Positions 44,690-57,308 are shown, counted from the stretch's first letter. The stretch: 64,000 bases of DNA from Liolophura sinensis (GCF_032854445.1 NC_088300.1:63526984-63590983), one strand, 5' to 3'. Notes: generated by a model from the letters alone, not told the origin. Numbers and translations are program-made.

Positions 44690-44900
44690 AGGCGCGGGCG
44701 ATACGGAAGCTGACATCCTGATATAAATAGCATTACGGTCGGATCAGATAACACAGCCTGAGATGTAAATGGCCGTCACACGGAGTCCATGTTAAATCAG
44801 TCAAGTTGAACATTAAACTCACCCGAGCTCCTGTGACCAGATGTTCCTTACAGTTCCAAAATGAGCCATTGCTGTGACAAATGACGAAGCCCATCAAAAC
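44690..44900 (-). repeat. D1 repeat inside LR copy F4
   Basis: Minus-strand blocks: CAAATGACGAAGC-side extension, GGAACATCTGGTCACAGGAG, GATTTAACATGGACTCCGTG and TATCTGATCCGACCGTAAT. A 17-base direct duplication (CAAAACTCTGCTACTGT) follows at about 44896-44927. Confidence 0.65.
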
Positions 44901-45377
44901 TCTGCTACTGTCAAAACTCTGCTACTGTCGAAATGCATATTTTAGCTCAGTGTGATCTGGATGACTGTTCCAGCGAAAGGCAACTGGCATTTCTAGGCCT
45001 GTGGTACATTACCGTGATCGTGTCAAAGTGAGAATTTCACGATAGAGGCTAAAACTTCTGATACGAGACATAACAGACAATCTGTGAGCTTGTGTTGTAA
45101 GGAAGGCAAGGCTTTGGTATTTATGTGCTCATGTAATCCAGAAGGCTGTTGTAGTGAGCTTATCACTTGACACATATAACGAAGACAACACATATACATT
45201 TACGTGTGAATGAAAACAAAACGTTTGAGGAAAAACGAGTAAGCATTTTCATTCTTGACAAGTGGTATACAAATGCATTTAGGTTCTAGAAAGTATCATA
45301 TAGAAACAGGACAATCAGAGGACACACCAACCACCAAACTTACTAACGATATAAGTTTTTCTTTTTAAATTAAGGGA

Positions 45378-45575
45378 GGGGCCTCCGTGGCTCAGCTGGT
45401 TAGCGCGCTAGCGCATCGTAATGACCCAGAAACCTCTCACCAATGCAGTCGCTGTGAGTTCAAGTCCAGGTCATGCTGGCTTCCTCTCCGGCCGTAAGTG
45501 GGAAGGTCTTGCAGCAACCTGCGGACGGTCGTAGGTTTCCCTGGGGCTCTGCCCGGTTTCTTCCCTGCATAATCC
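45378..45575 (+). repeat. S1 SINE, 3'-truncated
   Basis: Intact head (GGGGCCTCCGTGGCTCAGCT, GTTAGCGCGCTAGCGCATCG) and body to GGGGCTCTGCCCGGTTTCTT. The 3' domain and tail are missing, unusual for a copy made by target-primed insertion; a later deletion is likely. Confidence 0.85.
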
Positions 45576-45965
45576 TTCATTGGCTACTTACCTCTACTGA
45601 AACAGCCTGGAAATCCTGATACGGTCATGTACATAGAGGTAATTCACACAGTACACACTGACCAGTGGAAACGAGTAGACAGTTTGGCGTTCCATATGTT
45701 TCACGCAAACCCAACATAAAGTAAAATGGTTTGACATATCGATCCTAAAGTTTCAACGGCTTGATTACATATATGTTAGAAGTGGATTTAAAAAATGCCT
45801 TATGTGAAAATTTCTAGTATTTTATAACTGGGAGATTGTATGCATACCAAATATTAAGACAGGCTCTAGCTGGCTAACGTCTAGGCGAACAAAGCTTCGC
45901 CATCAAGCACAACGAATTAAAAATGAAAAGCAAAATTAAATCACTGAGAACATCTATCAAAGTAT

Positions 45966-46312
45966 GTATGTACGTATGTTTCGAGTTTTGCGTCGTACTG
46001 AACAATTTTTCAGTCACATGACGACGAGGAATCCTTAGGTGCGTGAGTACATATACTGTGTGCTCTTATGACAGGGCGAGTCCATGCCGACAAAGTGCTG
46101 CCGTCACTGAAGTATCATTCCGAAGGTACCAACCATTACACTCCCACCAAATTATAATGACAAGGGGCCAACCAGTCATAATTCCTTTTTTAACCTCTCC
46201 GTGCTGGGCGCCAAGCGGGGCAGCAACAAGTACCATTTTTGAAGTCTTTTTTATGTCCCGACCCGGGTTTGATCGGATCGGGACGCTCTGACCATTAGGT
46301 AACCGAGGCGGT
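45966..46312 (-). repeat. S3 SINE
   Basis: On the minus strand: head with GACCGCCTCGGTTACCTAAT, B-box side GATCAAACCCGGGTCGGG, body GCTTGGCGCCCAGCACGGAG, 3' end with perfect CGTCGT/ACGACG pairing (45991-45996 and 46021-46026). Confidence 0.85.
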
Positions 46313-46864
46313 CATATATACCAAAGTAAACCAAAAATAGACATCTATTTTCATGGCAATATGTATGGCAATATTATTTCAGGCACATGCTATCCATCCC
46401 AAGAAATTTCTGTACCTGATGGAGCCAGATAAATCATGAGAGTGTTTTCCAAGAGACATTTTGACATCAACCACCATTTTGACAAGTCCAGATAAAACGA
46501 CACAGTAAAACCTAAATAATTAGCTTAAATTTAAATTACTGTGGAAGTATGACAGCAGAATCAAAAAGATTTTCAGAATTTTCCCGACACCATTAATATG
46601 TTTTATTCGAATTCCACAGGGTACAAGTTAATCTAGGGCATGACTTTCTGTTTGAAGTATAAAGAGAACTAGCTTAAAGGAGAAGAAAACCTAAAAACAT
46701 CACACTATAGGATGAAAAGAACACATTTTTTTTTATCTGGCGGTGCCTGCTGAATAATTTTGCCATATTTGCTCACCATACACGTAAAGCCTGAAAACGG
46801 CAAAGCTGGCATTAATCGCTGAGTCGATCGCGTCCTCCACCTTTAACACCTTGTAATTTATGCC

Positions 46865-47128
46865 CTCTTGACTGATGTAATGTAATGTATGTAATGTACC
46901 TCCTTGTTGCAGGACGAATTTCCACTGCTCTTTTGTCTAGTGCTGCTTCACTGAGACGACTTACTGAAGGCAAGTAAACGGCCCCGCCCGACTCATTATA
47001 CTGATACGGGTCAACCAGTCGTTCCACTGTCCCCTTCTTGCTGAACGCCCAGCGACTCAACCCAGTGTGACTCGACCCAGGATTGATCCTGGAAGCGGAC
47101 GCTCTACAAACTGTGCTATCCGGGCCGG
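46865..47128 (-). repeat. S2 SINE, 3'-truncated
   Basis: Minus-strand head CCGGCCCGGATAGCACAGTT, B-box side GGATCAATCCTGGGTCGAG, body CTTGCCTTCAGTAAGTCGTC, AGACAAAAGAGCAGTGGAAA, ending near GAGGTACATTACATAC. The 3' domain is absent. Confidence 0.85.
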
Positions 47129-47164
47129 TTCGAAAGCGATTGGATGTATCTTTCCGATAATCTG

Positions 47165-47420
47165 CTCGGAGGAAGATTTAGGTTGATATAAATATGATCA
47201 ATTCCGGTCGGGTCATAACAAATCTCCCCTTAATCCATGGATGAGGTTCTACCTTGATGTGGCTTCCTCCTTTCACACAGATTCATTTTGGTTAATGGCA
47301 ATCTTCTAATCCCTCAACATTTGTAGCTTTAGTTTCAGTTATAATCTCTCCACATCATTGTGTCTCCAGTAAAGATTAACGATGAACAGGATCACAGCTG
47401 GCTAATTTGATAACCCCAAG
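47165..47420 (-). pseudogene. Coding-like core block of LR copy F4 (unrecognised protein)
   Basis: On the minus strand: LIKLASCDPVHR, a stop, SLLETQ, then RLPLTKMNLCERRKPHQGRT, SSMD and a stop. It aligns codon by codon with R1 and R2 over LTKM...KPHRG. Degenerate. Confidence 0.55.
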
Positions 47421-49751
47421 CTGATGCCAACAGGACACAACAGGTCCCCGGCTTTCGGAATTCGTTTGACATATTTTTCATTATAAAGCACACACGTGAG
47501 TCATAAGGATAATAAGAAGTGACATGTGAGAAAAGTGAGAATGCTGTTGACATTATTCTCTTATTCGCGGACACAATATTTTCAAGACCCAAGATTTGAA
47601 AAACATTCCAAGACGGAATACTCATTTCATTTGTGTTTCATCCTGGCGATCCATTTGTACATCTGTTTTCCTAATACGAAAGTTGCGTGAGCATGTTCAA
47701 GAAATAACTTCGACTGACATTTCTGGAGGCCAGATGCGGTAAAATCAAACGTGCGCTTGGCCAGTGGCAGAGTCTCCGGTACGGACGTTCACAGGCTGAC
47801 CGCAAATGCACAGCGTGATCTCAACCCTCTAAATCCCTTCCCACCACCAGAGCAGACAACCAGTTACCAGTATAGCTAATAGGTTCTGCTATTTACACAG
47901 CTATTTCAGAAGACAAACGTGACAGTCTCAAACGGAACTTAACCCTACCAATTCCAGATCTGCACGATCAAAACCTTTGCAAAAGAGAGGATTCTGGTGA
48001 GGTAATCTGGTGTTTGTCGGAACGATTGAAGACGTTCTGAAAAGCAGGTGTAAAGCGTTTGTCAAACTAATTTCTCAGGGTAGTTGTCCATTTCCCTGGA
48101 TATTTGTTTCGACGACAATATTACAAAAAGCTAATATTGAAGATCGATGGTTTACCTCGGGCATTTAGGTTCCCCAGCCCCACATGCACCAACCCACACC
48201 CCATCCCACACACAAACAAAACCGACCGCTTTTTAAGTGGAAAATATTGAAAAAAAGATGAATGTATAACTGTTGCGGTCAGTATGTGTTCTCACAAAAT
48301 GCAAAAATACAACCCAATAGCCAACAGCCTTTTATTTAAGGTTTAATATTCAAGATAACTTTCAAGGAATTCATTTCGAGCCAAGCGACCTTTCACTACA
48401 TTACGGCACTCGGTCTTAATCCACTTGTTCAACATACAACTTGTCAGGTACATCTCACAGCAGCACATCTGGCATCTTTACGTGATAGAGTTAGCTATTT
48501 CATCGCTATGCATACCACCGCCTATTCCATCAATAAACGTTATATGACGATTTGGCTTAAACCTGCCTTAAGCATGCCAGCTGTTGTATAACGGAAAATA
48601 TATGCCTTTAATAGGCCTAAGGCTGCTTTTATGCATTCGGGCGTTGACGTATTTGAATAAAATAATCATAGCGTCTTACTTCAGAGGTAATCTTAAAAAT
48701 GTGTTTCCATAAAAAATGTTATCAGTCCCCAGTCATAGGGTCAACTTACGACAGTGTCGAAGGTCAACAATCAACAACACGTTGACAGAGCTCTACTGAT
48801 CCACCACAACCATTTCAACGATTTTATTCACACATGTTACTCTCCAGAAAAAATATATACAATATATATGTATAAAAACAATGTGCGATAATCTGCTAAC
48901 GGCGTCTTAATGTCGTGCCCGTGACATCACAAGACTGAGAATAGACACAAAGTTGCGCCTGTTGCCTGGCTGATTAAGTGTTCTTCCTGCACGTCGACCT
49001 CGTGTTTGTATTCCATTTCATTCTAAGGGCAACTTGTGCGGTAGTCTTTGACAATGTTTGCGTGTAAAGTTCAGGAATACTCAGATGATTGCGTGTGCTG
49101 GGCTTGGATAGTTTAATTAATCAAAGAGATGAGCCTAGATACTTTGGTTTTCAAAATTTACCCAAGTTTTGTTGTGATGTAGTGATCAAAATGTCCCGTA
49201 TTCGATTTTCCAAGATTCTCGGTGTTGCCCCCGCCGAAAAAAATTAATCGTGAATCTGATAAAAGAAAATATTTTCATTAGAATGACTGAGATCAAACAC
49301 TACTGCAACTGAAGACAGTGATCGAAGAGCAAAATTTTCAAACTATATAGCAGCACAAGTGTGTTATATATATGAACTCCATCTTCTACCTTATATCATA
49401 TACTTTGAATGACATGCCCTAGAATGTGGTTCTGTATATATGAAATACCCACACCAGTGTTTTTCCCTACAAACGCGTGCTAGGATATTGTTCAGAGCTG
49501 TTGAGGGGATATTAATGATGTATTAGGTGGTTGAGTGACACGTCAGCGTAATGGGATGTTGGAGAATATAAAGATACAGTTCAGGTTATTTACTTGGCTT
49601 TATTACGTTAGTGCTTCAACAATTGAGATAACTATTGACAAACAATGACGTTAGTCATGACTACATAGCTGACGAGAATAATTAAAGATTAAAGGCAGTT
49701 AACGCTAAACACATGACAAATTTGTCAGAAGATTATGTACATCGAATAAAG

Positions 49752-49880
49752 GAAATTTATTCTTCTATTTATTTATTTATTATTTATTTATTTATTATTT
49801 ATATACTTAAGGTTTAACACTGTATTTAAGAATGTTTTACTTATAACAACGGAAGTCAACTTTACGGCGAAGAGTACCAA
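49752..49880 (-). repeat. S1 SINE relic
   Basis: A TTTATTTATTATTTATTTAT tail precedes TTTAACACTGTATTTAAGAA and TGTTTTACTTATAACAACGG, a worn S1 3' domain. It lies near the turn-around between the forward and reverse LR sets. Confidence 0.55.
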
Positions 49881-50645
49881 CATAGCACAAAGGAAACCAC
49901 ATCCTGTCATCAGGTAACTGATAAACCTGTGGATAAAACGACAGATTAATCAACCATTTTTGGCTCTCTTTCGTTTTGCTTTCTTGGTCATTTTTAGTCT
50001 TTTATCATGCTCTTTAGTGGGCCAGATGTTTGTGGTTAGAAGGTGATACGCGGGCAGATGCTCACACTTACCAACGAGATGAAAAGCCCGCTTCACTGTT
50101 CAATGTTTGCGGGAATAACCGGATATTTGTTGCGAAGGCAATGTTGTCGGACACGTCCCAAGAGGTGATTCTATGAGTGCTTGCAATTATTTATTTTTAA
50201 AGGACCTGGTACGGTTATGAGGAGAATCGGCCCCAGGGAGGTATGACAAGAAAGGGCAAATTTCAAAATTTCAGAACAATTCTGTAAATTTTTGAATACG
50301 AAGTATAAAACTTGGTCGAAGCACTCATGAAATTTATAATGCCATGAAAGAGATGCTTGCTTAGTAATAACCCTCCAAAAATGCACACTCGATCAAAAAT
50401 CAAATTTTTTGTTCAAACGAGGCCCGGTGTTTTTAATTTACAGTATGAAGATCAAAGTTAAGCAGAAAAATATTTTTACTGAAACCCACATGTGTGTACT
50501 TTTACATGCTGTTTGGGTCAATATTTGTCTTCATATGAAGAACATAAATTTTATAATGTGATCAGTTTTGTCATGTTTTAGCAAATTTAAAATCTGTATT
50601 TCTGCCATGATTCACCTAGCATCCTCCAAAGTACAGTGGACTAAC

Positions 50646-50690
50646 CGTAAGTGGGAAGGTCTGCCAACAACCTGCGGGTGGTCATGGTTT
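50646..50690 (+). repeat. S1 SINE fragment
   Basis: CCGTAAGTGGGAAGGTCTGC, then CAACAACCTGCGGGTGGTC; S1 body only. Confidence 0.75.
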
Positions 50691-50810
50691 ATTTTGAAAC
50701 ATGCCCACACAACTTCTGTACTAGGAATGCTGATATAGAAATAGGAAGTCACATGGAAAGAGCAACCAAAAGAGCATTCTTTCTTAAAGTTTTTATTCAG
50801 TTCTCGGAAT

Positions 50811-51345
50811 CTGGACAGAACTGTGACCTTTTCTCCATGATCAAAGAGTAAAGAAAAGTTCTGATGTCAATAGCTATCTCAGTTGTCTGATGTCAGAAAG
50901 TTCTGAGATTTCAGCAGGTTTGGGGCAAAAAAATATATATCAAAAGAATTCTCAAAGCTGGAGGCCCTGTTGTGTTAAACGATAGGAGGCCATGAACGCT
51001 TGTGAGAGAAGCCCTAAATGATTCGATTTCATTTTGAGGTTATACAGACAGCTTTGCTGAGTTCCCGAACGTATTTATCAGGTTAGCAAAGTGTGACCCT
51101 CCTCATCGTAAATCTTTTTGCGACTTACAACGATATATGAGAGAACATGAAAGCGAACTGAAGCTAAGAATGTTGCGGGACTAGAAGGTGTTCCCACTGA
51201 CATCGTGAAACTGCCATTAACCAAGATGATGCTGTGCAAGGAGAAGAAGCCACACCGAGGTGAACCTCATGTATGGTGTTCTGGTGAGCGATGTTATGGC
51301 CGGACGGGAACTGGCTATATTTAAATCGTACTGGATCCTGCTTTA
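50811..51345 (+). pseudogene. Coding-like core block of LR copy R1 (unrecognised protein)
   Basis: The plus strand reads TDSFAEFPNVFIRLAKCDPP in one register, continuing HRKSFCDLQRYMREHESE, then after a shift AKNVAGLEGVPTDIVKLPLT and KMMLCKEKKPHRGEPH. Against R2, the 17 codons from 51211 to 51261 differ at five synonymous and three amino-acid-changing codons (P/S, M/I, K/R). Upstream stops at several places show it is now a pseudogene or that the block is split into exons. No domain is recognised. Confidence 0.6.
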
Positions 51346-52259
51346 AATAGTTGTCGTCCTTGGCTGATCTTGTACCGACGTTATCACAATGATACCTATA
51401 GAGGCTATTCTGTGTTCAGTAGTCTTAACTTGTATTTTTAAATATTGTTACTTTATCAGAAAAAGTTGAATAAGAAATGGGCATGTTATTTGGAGCTATG
51501 TTCAGGCCAGTAGATTATCCAAATGATGCCTCACTGATTTGTTGTTTTCAGATGACTTCACAGTGTAACATATTAATGAACTATTTACACCTCATACAGA
51601 GAGTCATGTCGGTTCATCACGTGCACCCAACTGGACATCGATTCTAAGAAAACACTTCCGTCCTGTCGGGAAGAAAGTGCACGCGTGTTTGATTGTTCCG
51701 AATGCAGATTTATTACAGAAACATCATCCTGGAGTATGTCCCTATTGCATTTATACACCAATGCAGCTTTGTATTATGTGATTTTCACACAGAGCCTTTT
51801 CTATCTAATTTGGACACAACAGATAACCGACTCCGAGCCATAATCCTTCACTGAAGAGGAACGTTTGTCTCTCAACGGTTCGTGTGTCATCTGGTTGCAT
51901 TTGCATATGGCTGTTTTTGGAACGCAGATTTGTATTTTAAATTATCACGTTTTGTTTTTATTCTCACGCCAAAATGAGGTGCCATTTTGTGGATCCAACT
52001 GCTGCCTGACAGGCTATTTGACAAGTACAATCACAAGTTGTCTTGATGTATTTCTTCGAGCACGTCAGATTATTTGTAATGGTCTGAATTAAGAGATTTG
52101 CCCTTACCCGGAAGATTCACATCAAATATGGCTGATAATGGCTTAATCATCACGCAACACGTTTGGCGTTGTAGACGATAGCCACTAAATAATCAAACAT
52201 AACTTTTTCATAATAATTATCGGCTGGGCATTTGATCGACTTCGTCATTTGTAACAGAT

Positions 52260-52440
52260 AGGGCTCATTTGGAACTGTAAGGAACACCTGTTCACAGGAA
52301 CTCGGATGAGTGTAATTTTCACCTTAACTGATTTAACATGGTCTTAACAGCTCAAGCGGCGTTATCCAATCCGTATGCATTGTCCTTAACATACCAGTGT
52401 CAGAGTCCGCATCACCTGCGTTCTAATTGTTGAGATTACC
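52260..52440 (+). repeat. D1 repeat inside LR copy R1
   Basis: Plus-strand blocks: AGGGCTCATTTGGAACTGTA, AGGAACACCTGTTCACAGGA, GTTATCCAATCC and GTCAGAGTCCGCATCACCTG. Confidence 0.7.
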
Positions 52441-55329
52441 TCTACTCTTAATCACGTACTGTCGTGGCTATACCCAAAATGCCCACAAATATGTATGTTT
52501 AAGGATTTAGTAGTAAGAATGGGTTGCAGTTTATTTTGATTTATGGTGGAGAATAACGCATGCAAAATGTGTATTGCGTGAATGAGTGCTTTAAGCGTAC
52601 ATTAATCAGAATGTATATGTTGATCTGTGTTAAGAACTTAAGTGTTTCGCAGTTTAAAAGTGGCGAACGTTCACGTTAGAATAGATGCGGCCTTTGTCAA
52701 GGTGATAATAATATTTGTTTACTTTGCATTTAGACTTAGATGTGTTTCTGTTCCAGGCTAGTTTATCTGAGAGACTATGAAGTATATGGAAAGAAAAATT
52801 GGCGAAGGTATTAAATGACCATGGCACAGAACAGAAAAAGCCAACAAACCAAAGCCTGATTGATAAATATTCAAATTTCAAGACAGAGACATTCAACCCG
52901 CATTATTGTTGTTGTTAGCAATAGGAGACTAGTAAGAGTTCTCTACTGGTAGTTCTACATTTTAATACCTGTCTTGTGTAAAAAATTTTTATTGTTGACG
53001 AGTACTTGTCATCCAATTTGGCAGCACTCTCCCATCACTTTTAACAATCGACAATCGAGTTTAATCCAGTCAACAGGTGAAATGTTTTCACTGTAATCCT
53101 GGGCTTTTTAGGGAAAAGGAAAAACAAAGCAAAAAAAAAAAAAAATTCCACAGAACAATGTGTTTCATTCTGTTTTGGGAACAAATACAATCTAGTAAGT
53201 TTATTTATGCTGATGTATCTTAAAGAAGGCTCTCAATAAAGGTGCTAAAGGAAAATAGAATTCAACTAGAGCTTTGGTCAAATTTGGGGAAATTAAGAGT
53301 TGGCAGTCATGGGGAAACTTGCATTGAACGGATTGAACTTTATTCTTTAACGAAGTTGTTTGCTGGGGCCGCAAGTCCCAGATAATACTTCATGGTGAAG
53401 AGCTATGGGGATGTCACCATTAATCACTATCCTTATAATTATTCTTATAATCATAGGTAAATGTAGTTTAACTATGTATAATATTTTGCGATTCGTTAAG
53501 AGAGAAGAAACCTGAAAATAACGTAAATACCAAATAAAAAGAGCGTGGAAAGCGATTAACATTATTTTTATATTAAAGTTTAATATTATTTTCGATTTAT
53601 TCTTTCAAGACAAAAGGTTACTTGAAAATGTTTTTGTACGGTGGATATTTGGGAGCACTTCTTGGTACTGATCATTTTTGCATAATAATGTTCTAAAAAG
53701 GATATGATGAATGTATATTAATGGATTAAATGCAAGTATGATGTTATATTAGTCACCCGAGATTTTGTTCAGTGTACATTAAACCTTTGATGGTTGAACA
53801 CATCTGTCGGCAGAAAAGACATAATTCTAGCAAAACTAAATATGTTTATTAAACATACTTGAGATCTTCATGAGGAAAATTATTATGCAAAGATAGTATA
53901 TACCAAGAAATGGTCAAAATATCCACTATACAAAAATTATTTTCAAATGGGTTGTTCTCATTAAGTAAAAACCTTCATCCGAACCGTATGTAATTTTTAT
54001 GTTTTCATAGCCTTTAGCTTAAAAAGTTCACAAAGGCCGGTAGTGCTGTGGGCAAGGATCTATTCTTTTTGGTGTCTACGGCAGTTGTAAAGTTAACCCC
54101 ACGAACATCATAGTTTCCCTACATATCCCTCTAATCTTTCTGTCACTCGACTGTCTTGCACCTTCTTACTTTTCTCCCAAAGACACTGAGGGGAATGGTG
54201 ACACGTGCGGTTTAAACTGTAATTTGTACGCAGCACAACATTCTGAGGCCTTTAGTTTACTTATCTCTGCGTAGCCCTCTGCTTACTGTGTCCTTGAAAC
54301 TGATCCTCCTGTCTGAGTCATCTCTGTCAGTTCTTTGCACAGAAGCTCTTTGTAATCAGAATGAATAGTCGCCGTCTTTGTCACTGTCAGGGATATAACG
54401 TGAAAATGTGCTTATCGATCAAGTTGCTGTCACTCGTAGTAGCCTTTGATATCAGTCAGTGTAATGAAAATATTTTCTTTTATGAAATATGTGAAAAGTT
54501 TATTTGAGGGCGGAAAAAAACCAGGGACCATGAATAGTTCTACATGTGACAATTTGTTCAGTATATCATCACATGCTGTAGTTTATTTTTCTGTTTCAGT
54601 TTCAATGTTAGCAGTTCTTAAAATCATTTTATTGTTTCGTTAAGTGACCTGTGAATTTGATCGAGTGAACGGACCAGAAAAAGGCTTAATTAACGCGATG
54701 ACGGATTGTTAACTTTTCATACACCTAGTAGCTCTGTGGTTATACATTCACATTTATTATAGTGATAAATTTCATAGAATACTGTGTAAAAGGCAAAAAA
54801 AAAAAAATAAATAAGGGCTAATATAAGTTTTTAAAACACGTCGAAAGACATGACCGATTGTTGACTTTTCATATATGTACCAGTAAAAGCTCTACGGTCA
54901 AAAAGAACAAATGCCTTTCGTCAGGGTTTTTTTTTATCGTTATTGACTTTTTTGTTCTTTTTTAGTCTTATCTGCTCTTTAGTGGGTTCATTTTAGACAG
55001 TGCTGACAATTACTGTCTGGAGCTTGTGGTAAGAAAGTGAGTCTTGTTCACATGCAAACAATTGCAGGAGATTAGCGGGCTGAGATTACGCTGTGTGCTT
55101 GAGGTCAAACTGTGAACGGCAGTACCGGAGTTTCTGACACTGGCCAAGTGCACGTATGATCTTACCGAATTTTCCCAGGGAAAAAACGTCAGACGTAGTT
55201 ATTCTTATACAAGCGCGCGCAATTTTCTTATCAGGAACATATATATAAAAATAGAAAGCCAGAGAGAAAAAGGCAATCAAATGAGAATTCCGCCTTAAAG
55301 ATTTTTTTTTTAAATTCAAATCTCGAAAT

Positions 55330-55895
55330 CTGGACAGACTTGCTACCGTGTCTCCACAATCAGAGCGTAATGGAAGGTTCTGGTTTCAATGGCGTTCTCA
55401 GTTGTCTGATGTCAGAAAGCTCTGAGATTTCACCAGGCTTGGGGCTTCAGGACTTGTTTGTGTTTTATGAAGAAAAAATATATCAAAAGGCTTCTCAAAG
55501 CTGGGAATCCTATAGGGATGTGTTAAATGATACCACATACTGGATGCTTGTGAGAGAAACCTTACATGACAGCTTTGTTGAGTCCCAGAACGTGATTATC
55601 AGATTAGACTCTTTGACCCTCTTCATCGACAATCCATATTCGATTTACAACGATATATAAAAGATGTATAAAAGATGAAGAAAGCGAAACTAAAGCTAAG
55701 AATGTTGCGAGATTTGGATATGTTCCTGTTGAGGTCATGAGATTGTCATTGACTAAGATGATACTGTGTAAAGAGAGGAAGCCACACCGAGGTAGAACCT
55801 CATCTATGAATCAGAGGAGAGGAGTTATTGCTGGACGGAAGCGATCATATTTATATCCTTCTGAATCGCAGAGAAACATTAAGCAGCTTGGCTGA
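55330..55895 (+). pseudogene. Coding-like core block of LR copy R2, most complete copy (unrecognised protein)
   Basis: A first open stretch (55340-55660, 106 codons) reads ESSEISPGLGLQDLFVFYEE, KIYQKASQSWESYRDVLND and LVRETLHDSFVESQNVIIR. A one-base loss near 55610 and an 11-bp tandem duplication at about 55657-55678 each shift the frame. A second open stretch then runs about 74 codons to a TGA at 55893-55895: ESETKAKNVARFGYVPVEVM, RLSLTKMILCKERKPHRGRT, ending KRSYLYPSESQRNIKQLG. No signal peptide or transmembrane segment is seen; it is charged and helix-prone. It may be the remnant of a host gene family member or of an uncharacterised mobile element protein. Confidence 0.6.
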
Positions 55896-56043
55896 TCTTG
55901 TAATGAGGAAGACACATCCATTTGATAGTCTTTGTCCAGTGCAGTAAGAAACATTGTATCTTTAAATATTGTTACCTTATCACTAAAACTCAAGTGGAAC
56001 ATGACATGGGCATGTTGTAGGGAGTTCTGTTCAGGCTGGAATT

Positions 56044-56155
56044 GAGCGAGTGAGTGAGTGCTTGCGGTTTAACGTCGTATTTAACAACTTTTCTGTCGTA
56101 TGACCACAAATGAGTTCTTAGAGTGCATGTCATGTGCCTGCAGGGCAGATTTCCA
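56044..56155 (-). repeat. S2 SINE, 5'-truncated
   Basis: A GAGTGAGTGAGTGCTTGCGG tail side, then TTTAACGTCGTATTTAACAA, TTTCTGTCGTATGACCACAA and GCATGTCATGTGCCTGCAGG. 3' part only. Confidence 0.8.
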
Positions 56156-56984
56156 GTTTGTGCAATTGCAAGTGTGTTTGATTGTAACGTAATGTTCTGA
56201 ATGTCGATTTATAACAGAAACAACATCCTCATGTGTTTCCCTCTTATATTTACTCACTAGTGCAGTTTTGTATACGGGGATTCTACCACGGATATTTTTT
56301 GGGGGGTGATCTGAAAACAACAACACAGGTAACAGGTAAGGCCGTAACAAAATCTTTCCTGAGGAAGAAAGTTGTGTCTCAAGAGTTCGCGTGTCACCTG
56401 GTTGATTTACATATCATCGTTTTTGGAAAACAGATTTGTATTTTAAAGTGTCACGTGTTTCTTTCATTCTCACATCAAGGGCAAAATCAGGTGTTATTTT
56501 GTGAATATAACTGCTGGCTGACAGGTTATTTGACAAGTTCATGACAAGATGTCGCGATCTTCTTCTATCGAGCGCGTCAACTTACTGGTCATGGTTTGAC
56601 TTGCGAGATTTCCGGTTACAGTATCCTGAAGATGTCAAAGTGGTACAGAATCAATGTAGTGTAAAAGATGCTGACGTAATGTGATATCATTTGTTTACTT
56701 TGCGTTCAGTTAGAAATGTTCATGCTCCAGGCTATGTTAGAGACAGTGAAGCATATAACAGTTAAATGTTTGCGAATGTATACAGTTTTGAACAGAATTA
56801 TGTCAATAACACCCCCCCCCCAAAAAAAAAACAACAACAAAACAAAGAAAACAAAAATCTTATAAATATAAGCATTTAAGTCTCAAGACAGAGAAAGTGG
56901 TATTCTTTCATTTGTGAAGAGTATTAGTCTTCCAGTGTAAAACACTCTCATATCCATTCTGTGCATTGACAGACAACGATCTCG

Positions 56985-57308
56985 GACGGGTTCCGATAGC
57001 ACAGTTGGTAGAGCGCCCGCTTCGGGAGCGGTAGATTCAGGGTCAATCCTGGGTCGAGTAACACCTAAGACCTTAAAAGAGGATGTTGTAACTTCCTCGC
57101 ATGGGGTTCAGCATGAAGGAGTGCAACGACTGGTTGACCCGCTCGGGCGGGCGGCTACTTGCCTTCGGTAAGGCGTCTCAGTGAAGCAACACTAGATAAA
57201 AGAGCGGTGGAAATTCGCTCTGCAAATAGGAGGCACATTACATGCACCCTAAGGGCTCCTTCGTCGTCATAGGTCTGAAAAATTGCTAAGCCCCAAGTAA
57301 TCACTCAT
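56985..57308 (+). repeat. S2 SINE, near full length
   Basis: Head: TTCCGATAGCACAGTTGGTA, GAGCGCCCGCTTCGGGAGCG, B-box-like GGGTCAATCCTGGGTC. Body: CTTGCCTTCGGTAAGGCGTC. End: CTTCGTCGTCATAGGTCTGA, then AAGCCCCAAGTAATCACTCA with the ACGACG half deleted. Confidence 0.9.

Larger units (their letters stand above)
44310..49330 (+). repeat. LR long repeat, copy F4
   Basis: Anchors: GCGGTGTGTGTAGGTATAAT (44.33 kb), D1 (44.69), TTTTGACATCAACCACCATT (46.47), GATATAAATATGATCAATTC (47.18), CCAGATGCGGTAAAATCAAA (47.73), ACAACCAGTTACCAGTATAG (47.85) and GAAAATATTTTCATTAGAAT (49.27). It is expanded by three SINE insertions (45378, 45966 and 46865). Confidence 0.7.
49940..52450 (-). repeat. LR long repeat, copy R1 (reverse orientation)
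   Basis: It matches R2 segment by segment: TAGTCTTTTATCATGCTCTT (49.99 kb against 54.96), CTCAGTTGTCTGATGTCAGA (50.88 against 55.40), the core (51.1 against 55.7), TTTAAATATTGTTACTTTAT (51.44 against 55.96) and TGACAGGCTATTTGACAAGT (52.01 against 56.52). D1 is at 52.26-52.44. As reverse complement it aligns with F1-F4 at the core and D1. Confidence 0.75.
52900..56640 (-). repeat. LR long repeat, copy R2 (reverse orientation)
   Basis: Its left part (53.14-54.48 kb) matches 57.44-58.85 kb (for example AAAGGCCGGTAGTGCTGTGG, AACCCCACGAACATCATAG, GTGCTTATCGATCAAGTTGC). Its right part (54.95-56.6 kb) matches R1. The block GAAAATATTTTC near 54.47 kb corresponds, reversed, to the right ends of F3 and F4. 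Confidence 0.7.
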
